From Thermoflexaceae bacterium (GTDB lineage Bacteria > Chloroflexota > Dehalococcoidia > Tepidiformales > Tepidiformaceae), in NCBI GenBank assembly GCA_015075555.1, contig JABTUD010000002.1, positions 372,001 through 436,000 on the forward strand: a DNA stretch of 64,000 nucleotides, given 5' to 3'. The notes under the pieces were generated by a model that had not been told where the DNA came from, did no database searches, and worked only from the letters and a program-made list of their open reading frames with translations. The position numbers and the translations under genes are program-made. Below, piece after piece: positions 25,465 through 33,001 of the stretch. Every line of letters starts with the position of its first letter. The stretch's first letter is position 1.

Positions 25465-25998
25465 CTATGACGGGTTGTCTCGTCCCCGCAGCGATACGAG
25501 AAGGTCCCCCGCCTTCACCCTCTGCCCGGGCGATACGGGGACAGCTTCCACGATCCCCGGGCCCGGCGCCCGAAGCTCGTTGTTCATCTTCATCGACTCG
25601 ATGACGAGCAGCACCTGGCCCTGTTCAACGGCATCCCCGGGGTGGCAGCGCGTCTCCACGATCGCCCCCGTCATCGGGGCTGTGATTCGCCTCACGGCGT
25701 TGGCCGCGGGCGTGGCCAGCGAAACCGCCTTTGATACCGGCCGCCACGGCGCCACGTCGTAGTCGAAGATGTGTCTGCCGATGGTCACGACCGCGCCCCC
25801 GCGCCGGCGCTCGAGGTAGAGCTCAACGGGGCGGCTGTCGACCATGAGCACGTACAGGTCTGAGTCGCCGATGCGCTCGAGCTGCACTTCGCGCCATGCT
25901 TCCGATCCCTGGCGGCGGGCGAGCACGCTGTTCTCGCGCCGCTCGATCTCCACCACGGTCTCGCCGTCTTCATCCCGGATCAGATACTTCTCGGCCAT
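25465..25998 (-). CDS. Biotin carboxyl carrier domain protein
   Basis: This 177-residue protein ends in a biotinyl-lipoyl domain (about 105-172) with the biotinylation motif ESMKMNNE, K137. The N-terminal 100 residues (a beta-rich stretch with MVDSRPVELYLERR) resemble the BT-type middle region found in acyl-CoA carboxylase alpha chains. Together with the biotin carboxylase that precedes it, it looks like a split alpha subunit of an acetyl/propionyl-CoA or related carboxylase. The carboxyltransferase is not in the window. Its ATG lies inside the end of the carboxylase gene (19-nt overlap). Confidence 0.85.
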   Translation of the reverse strand: MAEKYLIRDEDGETVVEIERRENSVLARRQGSEAWREVQLERIGDSDLYVLMVDSRPVELYLERRRGGAVVTIGRHIFDYDVAPWRPVSKAVSLATPAANAVRRITAPMTGAIVETRCHPGDAVEQGQVLLVIESMKMNNELRAPGPGIVEAVPVSPGQRVKAGDLLVSLRGRDNPS

Positions 25999-27515
25999 CG
26001 CCCCATCCCCTGTCCCGCACTGACTGCGCCCATGCGCTGCCGCCATTGCGACGCCGGCTGGCGCGAGTGGCCGTTCGAGCCAGCGAGGCCGTTTCGCTCG
26101 CTTCCTTCCCCGCCCAGCACGAGCAGCAGCGCGGCCAGCTCGGCCGCTTCCTGCTGCTGGGCCAGGGGCTCCTCGGGGGCCACCTGGTGGCGGTCGAGGA
26201 AGCCGGTGTCGATGCTCCCGGCGATGAAGTCGGGGAGATCGAGCACCTGCTGGAGGTAGGGGATGTTCGTTGCCACGCCCACCACCCGGAACTCCTCCAG
26301 GGCGCGCTTCATGCGCGTCCGGGCGCCCTCGCGGTTGCGCCCCCAGGCGGTCACCTTGGCGAGGAGCGAATCGTAGTAAGGGGTCACCTCAACGCCATCG
26401 TAGAGCGCGGACTCGACCCGGATCCCCGGCCCCGCGGGTTCGCGGGCGAGCACGATGCGCCCCACCGAGGGGAGGAAATCGTTGAAAGGGTCCTCCGCGA
26501 CGATGCGGCATTCGATTGCCCAGCCCCGGTTGAGCAACTCCACCTCGTCATAGGCAAGCTCTTCGCCTGCTGCCACCAGGATCTGGTCCTTCACGAGATC
26601 GACGCCGCTCGTCATCTCCGTCACCGGGTGCTCAACCTGGAGGCGGGTGTTCATTTCGAGGAAGTAGTACTCGTTGTCGCCCGTGAGCAGGAACTCGACG
26701 GTGCCGAGGTTGTGGTAGTCGGCGGCCCGCGCCACGCGAACGGCCGCCCGCCCGAGGGTGCGCCGCAGATCGGGGGTGACCACAGCGCTCGGGCATTCCT
26801 CGATGAGCTTCTGGTGGCGGCGCTGAATCGAACATTCGCGCTCGCCAATGGGGACGATGTTCCCGAAGCGGTCGCCGATGATCTGTACCTCGATGTGACG
26901 CACCTGCTGGAGGTTCTTCTCGACGTAGAGCGCGGGGTTTCCGAACGCGGCCTGGGCTTCGTACATGGCCCGCGCCGCCGCGTCGTGGAACTCGGCCTCC
27001 GAGTCGATGCGGCGGATGCCCCTGCCTCCGCCACCAGCAGCGGCCTTGACCATCACCGGGAATCCGATGCGCCGCGCCCACGCCATCGCTTCGTCGATCG
27101 TGGAGACCTCGGGGCTTCCCGGCAGAACGGGGATGCCGACGCTTTCGGCGAGCGCTCGCGCTGCAATCTTGTCGCCCAGCATGCGGACTGATTCCGGCGA
27201 AGGGCCAATGAACGTGAGGCCGGCAGCTGTGCAGGCATCGGCGAAGTCGGCGTTTTCGGCCAGGAAGCCGTAGCCGGGGTGGATGGCTTCAGCCCCGCAT
27301 TGCTTCGCGACCGCGATGATGCGCTCCTGGTTCAGGTAGCTTTCGCGGGCGTCGGCAGGGCCGATGGAGTGCGCCTCATCGGCGTACCGGACGTGTTGCG
27401 AAACGCGGTCGACATCGGAGTAGACGGCAACCGATCGGATGCCAAGGTCGCGGAGAGCACGGACGATACGCAGGGCGATTTCGCCGCGATTGGCGACGAG
27501 CACTTTGGTGAACAC
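25980..27515 (-). CDS. accC: Biotin carboxylase
   Basis: This 511-residue enzyme carboxylates biotin on BCCP using ATP and bicarbonate. It has the N-terminal VLVANRGEIALRI, GYGFLAEN, the ATP-grasp loop KAAAGGGGRGIRRI near 160, EKNLQQVRHIEVQI, GERECSIQRRHQK, EMNTRLQVEHPVTE and the C-terminal FLDRHQV. The last 50 residues (Gln/Glu/Ala-rich, then Gly/Ser/Arg-rich) go beyond the usual 450 and overlap the BCCP start. GTG start at 27515 with a weak purine-rich site. It is divergent from mutS2. Confidence 0.93.
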   Translation of the reverse strand: MFTKVLVANRGEIALRIVRALRDLGIRSVAVYSDVDRVSQHVRYADEAHSIGPADARESYLNQERIIAVAKQCGAEAIHPGYGFLAENADFADACTAAGLTFIGPSPESVRMLGDKIAARALAESVGIPVLPGSPEVSTIDEAMAWARRIGFPVMVKAAAGGGGRGIRRIDSEAEFHDAAARAMYEAQAAFGNPALYVEKNLQQVRHIEVQIIGDRFGNIVPIGERECSIQRRHQKLIEECPSAVVTPDLRRTLGRAAVRVARAADYHNLGTVEFLLTGDNEYYFLEMNTRLQVEHPVTEMTSGVDLVKDQILVAAGEELAYDEVELLNRGWAIECRIVAEDPFNDFLPSVGRIVLAREPAGPGIRVESALYDGVEVTPYYDSLLAKVTAWGRNREGARTRMKRALEEFRVVGVATNIPYLQQVLDLPDFIAGSIDTGFLDRHQVAPEEPLAQQQEAAELAALLLVLGGEGSERNGLAGSNGHSRQPASQWRQRMGAVSAGQGMGRWPRSI

Positions 27516-27548
27516 TGATACTTCTCTAGGCTGACTCGATAGGTGCTA

Positions 27549-27578
27549 AGCATACGGGGCAATCGCGCGGCGGGCCAA
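27549..27578 (-). promoter_or_regulatory. Candidate accC-BCCP promoter
   Basis: On the minus strand TTGGCC (27578-27573) and TATGCT (27554-27549) are separated by 18 nt. Transcription would start near 27542, 27 nt before the accC GTG. The -35 hexamer lies inside a perfect palindrome. Confidence 0.5.
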
Positions 27579-27588
27579 CCCGCCGCGC
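27565..27588. promoter_or_regulatory. Palindrome in accC/mutS2 intergenic region
   Basis: A perfect 10-bp inverted repeat, GCGCGGCGGG at 27565-27574 and CCCGCCGCGC at 27579-27588, flanks the 4-nt centre CCAA. It covers the predicted accC -35, so it could be an operator. As RNA it could fold into a stable hairpin near the accC-side upstream transcript or the mutS2 leader. Confidence 0.45.
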
Positions 27589-27643
27589 CCGTCCAACCGC
27601 GATGCTGGTATCGCTGCCTGCCGGGGCCTAACCTTGGGATTGC

Positions 27644-30001
27644 ATGGACGACCACACGCTCCGCGTCCTCGAATTCCACAGGGTGCTGGCCCTGCTCGCC
27701 AACGAGACCGTCTTCAGCGTTGGCCGCGAGCTCGCCCTGGAGCTGCGCCCCGCGACGACCTTCATCGGGACGCTTTCGCTGCAACGCCGAACGGCGGAGA
27801 TGCGCCTGCTCGACCAGATGGGAATCGACATCCCCTTCAACGCCGCCCGCGACATTCGGCCCACCATCCATGCGGCCGAGATCGCCCAGGGACTCGATGC
27901 CAGCGAGCTGCTGGCCGCCGCACAGATGCTCAAGACGGCGATGCAGGCCCGCCGGGTGGTCGAGCGCGTGGCCGAGCGCGTCCCCGAGCTGGCGGTCATT
28001 GCCAGCGACATCGCCGACTTCCGGCGGTTCACCATCGCGGTGGAGGAGGCGATCACCGACCGGGGCGAGGTGGCCGACCGGGCGAGCGAACAGCTCTTCG
28101 CCACGCGGCGCGAACTGCGGCTCGCCCAGGAGCGGCTTGACCAGCGCGCCCAGGCCGCGCTCGCCGACGCCGTGCGCCGGGGAATCGCCCAGGAGGGGCT
28201 GCTGACGGAACGAAACGGCCGCAAGGTCATCCCTATCAAGGCCGACTACCGTGGCCAGCTCACCGGCATTGTCCATGACGTTTCATCGAGCGGGGCCACG
28301 GTCTTCGTCGAACCGATGGGAGTCGTGGAGGCCGGCAACCAGGTGAGGGAGCTGCAGCTGGCCGAGGAGCGCGAGGTCCGCAGGATTCTCCTGCGCATCG
28401 CCAGCGTGCTCGGCGGAATGGCCGGGGAAGCGCAGCGCGCGGTGCTGGCGATGGCGCACTTCGATGTGCTCACGGCGGCGGTGCGGCTCGGCAAGCGGCT
28501 GAAGGCCCAGCTCCCGCCGCCGGGGGACGCCACAAGCTGGCTCGCCGCAGAAGGCCCGGCCGTGCTCGTCAGGGCCCGTCACCCACTGCTCCGCGGCGAG
28601 GCCGTTCCCATCGGCCTTGAGGTGGGGGGTTCTGTCCGGGGCCTGGTGGTCACCGGCCCCAACACGGGCGGCAAGACGGTGGCGCTCAAGACCCTCGGGC
28701 TGCTCACCCTCATGGCGCAGGCGGGCCTGCCCGTTCCCTGTGACGAGGGCAGCCGCTTCGTGGTCTTCAGCCAGGTCTACGCCGACATCGGTGACGAGCA
28801 GTCCATCGAGCAGTCGCTCTCCACGTTCTCGTCCCACATGCGCAACATCACGGCCATCCTGGAAAAGGCGCGGCCGGGGACGCTCGTGCTGCTTGACGAG
28901 CTCGGCGCCGGTACCGACCCGACCGAGGGAGCGGCCCTGGCGCGGGCCATCCTCGAGACTCTGATGGACCGTGGTTGCACGATCATGGCCACCACCCATC
29001 ACGGCGAGCTGAAGGCCTACGCGCACAACGAGCCGCGGCTGCGCAACGCCTCCGTCGAATTCGATGTCGAAACGCTTAGCCCAACCTATCACCTGACCAT
29101 CGGGCTGCCGGGGCAGTCGAACGCGATCGCCATCGCGCAGCGGCTCGGGCTGGACGAAGACGTGCTGGAGAAGGCCAGGGAGCAGCTTTCCCCCGAGCAC
29201 TTCGAATTCGAGCAACTGCTCGCCGAGATCCGCGAGGAGCGAATCGGGGCCGCCGAAGCGCGCCATCGCGAGGAGCTGGCGCGGCGCGAGAGCGAAGAGC
29301 TGCGCCTCGCCCTCGCCGAGCGCCGTGACCGGATCGAGCAGGAGCGCGCCGACATCCTCGCAGCCGCCCATCGCGAAGCCGAGGATGCGGTGGCATCGGC
29401 GCAGAGGGCGCTTGCCGAGATAAAGCGCCAGGCCGCCCGCAGGGACTTCGATACGCAGGCGGCCGAGGAGACGTTGAAGCAGCTCGACACCGGCATGGAG
29501 CGGCTCCGCGCCAGAGCGCGCCCGGAGCGCGAGAAGCTGGCGCCCGTGACGGCGGCGGTGCGCGACATCGCGCCCGGAGACCTCATCCATGTGCGCGACA
29601 TCCCCCAGGAAGGGGAAGCACTCAGCGGCATTGGCGACGACGGAAAGGTGGAAGCGCAGTTCGGCTCCATTCGCATGAAGGTGTCGGTCGACCGCATCGA
29701 CCGCGTGCAGCCGGGCCGGGCGGGCGAAAAGGTGGTGCTCCCCGCCGGGCCACAGGTGCCAATCGAACTTGACCTTCGCGGCAAGCGCGCGGAGGAGGCG
29801 CTGACCGACTTCGAGACCTACGTTGACGATGCCTTCCGGGCCGGGCTTCCGTTCATCAGGATCATCCATGGCAAGGGCACGGGGGCGCTGCGAGCGGCAA
29901 TCAGAGACGCCCTGCGGGGCCACCCGCTCGTGCGCCGCTACGAGGCCGCGGCGCCCAACGAAGGCGGCGAAGGCGTCACCATCGCCGTGCTGGCGGGCTG
30001 A
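27644..30001 (+). CDS. mutS2: MutS2 (Smr-domain MutS homologue)
   Basis: This 785-residue protein lacks the mismatch-recognition domains of MutS and begins with the MutS2 helical core. Walker A GPNTGGKT lies near residue 338, DIGDEQSIEQSLSTFSSHM near 380 and the Walker B LLDELGAGTDP near 420. A long Glu/Arg/Ala coiled-coil region follows (about 510-640), then a C-terminal Smr nuclease-like domain (about 700-785) starting ELDLRGKRAEEAL and with HGKGTGALR. MutS2 rescues collided ribosomes and suppresses homologous recombination. A TAACCT hexamer 9 nt before the ATG suggests a nearly leaderless message. Confidence 0.95.
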   Translation: MDDHTLRVLEFHRVLALLANETVFSVGRELALELRPATTFIGTLSLQRRTAEMRLLDQMGIDIPFNAARDIRPTIHAAEIAQGLDASELLAAAQMLKTAMQARRVVERVAERVPELAVIASDIADFRRFTIAVEEAITDRGEVADRASEQLFATRRELRLAQERLDQRAQAALADAVRRGIAQEGLLTERNGRKVIPIKADYRGQLTGIVHDVSSSGATVFVEPMGVVEAGNQVRELQLAEEREVRRILLRIASVLGGMAGEAQRAVLAMAHFDVLTAAVRLGKRLKAQLPPPGDATSWLAAEGPAVLVRARHPLLRGEAVPIGLEVGGSVRGLVVTGPNTGGKTVALKTLGLLTLMAQAGLPVPCDEGSRFVVFSQVYADIGDEQSIEQSLSTFSSHMRNITAILEKARPGTLVLLDELGAGTDPTEGAALARAILETLMDRGCTIMATTHHGELKAYAHNEPRLRNASVEFDVETLSPTYHLTIGLPGQSNAIAIAQRLGLDEDVLEKAREQLSPEHFEFEQLLAEIREERIGAAEARHREELARRESEELRLALAERRDRIEQERADILAAAHREAEDAVASAQRALAEIKRQAARRDFDTQAAEETLKQLDTGMERLRARARPEREKLAPVTAAVRDIAPGDLIHVRDIPQEGEALSGIGDDGKVEAQFGSIRMKVSVDRIDRVQPGRAGEKVVLPAGPQVPIELDLRGKRAEEALTDFETYVDDAFRAGLPFIRIIHGKGTGALRAAIRDALRGHPLVRRYEAAAPNEGGEGVTIAVLAG

Positions 30002-30062
30002 GATGACGACCCCACGGTCATCGGGATTCCAGCCATCGCTCGAACTGGGCGAAGAGGCCGTC

Positions 30063-31391
30063 ATGCCCGACGCGCCCCTGGCGGCACGCATGCGCCCGCG
30101 CAGCCTGGCGGAGTTCACCGGTCAGCGCGAGGCGATTGGGCCCGGCACGATGCTGCGTGGCGCGGCCGAACGCGGCCACCTGCCTTCAGTCATCCTCTGG
30201 GGGCCGCCTGGCTGCGGCAAAACGACCCTTGCGCGGCTCCTCGCCCGCCAGACGAAGGCCGCCTTCATCGCTATCTCGGCTGTCGCATCGGGCGTGGCCG
30301 AGCTTCGCCGCATCATCGCCGAGGCCGAGGCGCGGCGCTCCGCCGGGCAGCGGACGCTGGTCTTCATCGACGAGATCCACCGCTTCAACAAGGCCCAGCA
30401 GGATGTGGTCCTCCCCTACGTGGAGGAGGGAGCGATCACGCTTATCGGCGCAACCACCGAGAACCCGTCCTTCGAAGTGGTGGCGCCGCTCCTCAGCCGC
30501 GTGCGCGTGGTGAGGCTCCTGCCGCTTGGGGACAGCGACATCGGCGAGATCATCGCCCGGGCGTTGGACGATCCCGAACGTGGCCTTGGCCGCGAAGCGC
30601 TGAGCCTCGATCCCGAAGCGGAAAGGCTCCTCATCGAAGGGTCGAACGGCGACGCCCGCGCCGCCCTCACGGCGCTGGAGATCGCCGCCGCCGCCGCCGG
30701 CAGCGCGGGCAGACGCACCGTGACGGGGGGCGATGTGCAGGCCGCCCTCGCCGACCGCAGGCCGTATCACGACAGGCAGGGCGACTTCCACTACGACACA
30801 GTCTCGGCGTTCATCAAGTCGCTTCGCGCATCGGACGCCGACGCCTCGCTCTACTGGCTTGCGCGCATGATCGAGGCCGGGGAAGACCCGCTGTTCATCG
30901 TGCGGCGGATGGTGATCCTTGCGGCCGAGGATGTCGGGCTGGCCGACCCGCAGGCCCTGGTCGTGGCAGTAGCCTGTCAGCAGGCAGTGCACTTCGTGGG
31001 CATGCCCGAAGGCTACCTGCCGATGGCCGAGTGCGCGCTCTACCTCGCCATGGCGCCCAAGAGCAACAGCGCCTACGCGGGCTTTCTGCGGGCACGTGAA
31101 GACGCTGTGCGCACCGCACACCTGCCGGTACCCATGCACCTGCGCAACGCCGCCACCGGGCTGATGCGCAGTCTCGGCTACGGCCAGGGTTACCGGTACG
31201 CGCACGACGAGGCAGAGCACTTCGCGCCCGGCATGGTCTGCTTGCCCGATTCGCTGGCCGGGCAACAGTATTACCTGCCCGGGCAGCTCGGTTTCGAGGC
31301 ACAGGCCGCCGAACGGCTGGCGCGGCTTCGAAGCAGGGCCAGCGCCGGCCAATCCGAGAACGCAGGACATCGAGGGCCAGATGAAGATTGA
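30063..31391 (+). CDS. rarA: Replication-associated recombination ATPase RarA
   Basis: This 442-residue AAA+ protein (MgsA/WRNIP1 family) works at stalled replication forks. It has PLAARMRPRSLAEFTGQ at the N-terminus, Walker A GPPGCGKTT, Walker B VFIDEIHRFNKAQQD, sensor 1 GATTENPSFEV, and the C-terminal MgsA tetramerisation region with YLPMAECALYLAMAPKSNSAY. The start at 30063 has GAAGAGG 6 nt upstream; an in-frame ATG at 30003, right after the mutS2 stop, lacks a ribosome site. It is likely in one operon with mutS2 and the small downstream gene. Confidence 0.93.
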   Translation: MPDAPLAARMRPRSLAEFTGQREAIGPGTMLRGAAERGHLPSVILWGPPGCGKTTLARLLARQTKAAFIAISAVASGVAELRRIIAEAEARRSAGQRTLVFIDEIHRFNKAQQDVVLPYVEEGAITLIGATTENPSFEVVAPLLSRVRVVRLLPLGDSDIGEIIARALDDPERGLGREALSLDPEAERLLIEGSNGDARAALTALEIAAAAAGSAGRRTVTGGDVQAALADRRPYHDRQGDFHYDTVSAFIKSLRASDADASLYWLARMIEAGEDPLFIVRRMVILAAEDVGLADPQALVVAVACQQAVHFVGMPEGYLPMAECALYLAMAPKSNSAYAGFLRAREDAVRTAHLPVPMHLRNAATGLMRSLGYGQGYRYAHDEAEHFAPGMVCLPDSLAGQQYYLPGQLGFEAQAAERLARLRSRASAGQSENAGHRGPDED

Positions 31392-31719
31392 ATACCAGTA
31401 CTCCCGGGCGACCGGGCGCCAGCCGCAGGTGGAGGAGGCCCTGATGCTCGCCATTGAGGCAGCAGGGGCCGAAGCCGAGGTCGTCTACACCGAAGTCCAG
31501 GATTCAGAGGACGCCAAGCAGAGGCGCTGCCTCGGCTCGCCCACCATCCGCGTCGAAGGGATCGACGTGGAATACGGGGAGCGCGAGCCCGAGGAGTTCA
31601 CCAGCGGCACGCGCTACTACAACACCCCCGAAGGCTGGAAGCCGTATCCCCACGCGCGCCTCATCGCCAACACCATCGTTGAGGTGATGCACCGCCAGGA
31701 GAAAGCCGCCAGGGGCTGA
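31381..31719 (+). CDS. Small thioredoxin-like protein (no CxxC)
   Basis: This 112-residue protein shows a thioredoxin-fold pattern: a beta strand IEYQYS, a helix, then EVVYTEV, and a cis-proline-like GSPTIRVEGIDVEYG. The single Cys in RRCLGSP sits near where DUF2703/alkylmercury-lyase-like proteins have LGSPSIRIDG. It lacks an active CxxC, so disulfide exchange is unlikely. It overlaps the rarA end by 11 nt. Function unknown. Confidence 0.62.
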   Translation: MKIEYQYSRATGRQPQVEEALMLAIEAAGAEAEVVYTEVQDSEDAKQRRCLGSPTIRVEGIDVEYGEREPEEFTSGTRYYNTPEGWKPYPHARLIANTIVEVMHRQEKAARG

Positions 31720-31732
31720 ACCGCCAGGCCGG

Positions 31733-32356
31733 CTATCCGCCGTCGTTCTCACTCAGCAGGTCCCCCAGGTGGCAGGTGTCGTTCACCCGCTGGAGCACCA
31801 CCCGCCCTGAGCGGTCACGCGCGAACTCGGTGACCGAGCAGTTGGCCACACGGAACATCCCCGGGCGACCATAATCGAGCCCAAGGGCGGCGTAACAGAG
31901 CGCGCCCACCACACCCCCGTGCGCGACCGCCACCACCGTTTCATCCGCGTCGCGGTGGTCCCGGAGCAGTGCCGAGACCCGCAGGAGGAACTCCTCGCGG
32001 CCCTCTTCGCCGGGGAAGCGCGGACGTTCGCCGCGCTGGTAGGCAGCCACGATCCCGGGAAAGCGTTCCCGAACCTGGCGCCCGGTCAGGCCGCTGATGG
32101 CGCCGATGTCGTACTCCAGGAGCTCGTCCCGGGCCTCGGCCACGAGTCCAAGCGCACCGGCGATGACGGTGGCCGTGTCCCAGGCGCGGCGGAGCGGGCT
32201 GGCAATGACCCGATCGACCCGCTCACGGGCGAGCCTGGCGGCCGTGGCCTCTGCCTGCCGCCAGCCAAGGTCGCTGAGGCCGAAATCAAGGCGCCCCTGG
32301 ATTACTCCGTTGGCGTTCCCTTCCGATTGCCCGTGGCGGACGACGATGATGCGCAA
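31733..32356 (-). CDS. Histidine phosphatase family protein
   Basis: This 207-residue protein of the phosphoglycerate-mutase-like family has the phosphohistidine motif RHGQSEGN with H8, a conserved Arg in SPLRRAWDTA near residue 57, the Glu in ELLEYDIGAISG and the second His in VAVAHGGVVGAL near 151. It may dephosphorylate small phosphate esters; the substrate is unknown. The TTG start at 32356 has GAGGGG 5 nt upstream; an in-frame ATG at 32401 has no ribosome site and would add 15 residues before the first strand. Confidence 0.83.
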   Translation of the reverse strand: MRIIVVRHGQSEGNANGVIQGRLDFGLSDLGWRQAEATAARLARERVDRVIASPLRRAWDTATVIAGALGLVAEARDELLEYDIGAISGLTGRQVRERFPGIVAAYQRGERPRFPGEEGREEFLLRVSALLRDHRDADETVVAVAHGGVVGALCYAALGLDYGRPGMFRVANCSVTEFARDRSGRVVLQRVNDTCHLGDLLSENDGG

Positions 32357-32429
32357 GCGACCCCTCAGGCTGGCGAACACGGCCAGCCGGAGGATGTACA
32401 CCCCGCGAAGGCGGGAACCACCAGGGGCC

Positions 32430-32675
32430 TCAACCGGCGACTAGCCCGAGGGGCTTCAGGTCAACCTCAACCGGGACCTCGATACCCTCGGACCGCTTCA
32501 TGCGTGTACGAAGGCCGGAGATCTCGATTCCCTCCATCCGGCCCGTGCTGGTGTTCTTTCGCAGGAGAGTCCCGGGGCAGAGCTCGATCATGACCTGCGC
32601 GTTGGAGGGCGGCTCGACATCCAGGTAGAGGATGTCGCCAACCTCATCGTATTCAACCGTTAGCCTTGTTCCCAT
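32430..32675 (-). CDS. DUF2283 family protein, possible antitoxin partner
   Basis: This 81-residue protein has the DUF2283 pattern: TVEYDEVGDILYLDVEPP, then a strand and GIEISGLRTRM. These small beta-rich proteins are often encoded next to short toxin-like nuclease genes. Its ATG lies 16 nt inside the end of the toxin-like gene, typical of a coupled pair. The antitoxin role is inference from gene position only. Confidence 0.68.
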   Translation of the reverse strand: MGTRLTVEYDEVGDILYLDVEPPSNAQVMIELCPGTLLRKNTSTGRMEGIEISGLRTRMKRSEGIEVPVEVDLKPLGLVAG

Positions 32676-32990
32676 GTCACCACCCCGCCCGGGAGTCCGG
32701 CCGCAATGGAGGCCGTGACGACCCGGTGCCGGGGCGGGTTTGCATCCGTTGGGGGCACGTCTGTCACGACCACAACCACAATGTGCCGCCCCTCCCCGGT
32801 CATCGTCAACTTCCCGGACGAACAGGGTTTCGTTCGTGCGCCAGGGGCGCCGAATGATGAGCCCCGGGCTGGCCAGGGCCTCCGCCAGATGGGACTCCAG
32901 GACGTTGGCGTGGCGCCGGCGAATGTGCCGGGCACGCTCGTCCGTCAGCTCCACCGGGATACCGAGGACCGGGCACGGAAACCAGGTCAT
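32660..32990 (-). pseudogene. Toxin-like PBECR/RelE-type gene with frameshift
   Basis: Reading from the ATG at 32990 gives MTWFPCPVLG...ELTDERARHIRRRH...LFVREVDDD, then the frame leaves the family pattern. In the next frame the expected ending GRHIVVVVVTD...HRVVTASIA...VTWEQ continues to the stop at 32660. The total of 331 nt is one base too many. Removing one G from the GGGG runs at 32789-32797 restores a single reading frame with DDREGRHIVVV. The pattern (DERxxHIxxRH, VVTA near the end) resembles small nucleases of the PBECR/barnase-EndoU-RelE-like group. It may be a real inactivated gene, a sequence error or a programmed frameshift. Confidence 0.6.
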
Positions 32991-33001
32991 TCGGTGACGG
33001 T

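Noticed and set aside
28283-30118. Long open frame of 611 codons on the minus strand opposite mutS2
   Set aside because: It mirrors the third-codon-position GC bias of mutS2, encodes a His/Arg/Gly-rich product without any domain, and has no plausible start context.
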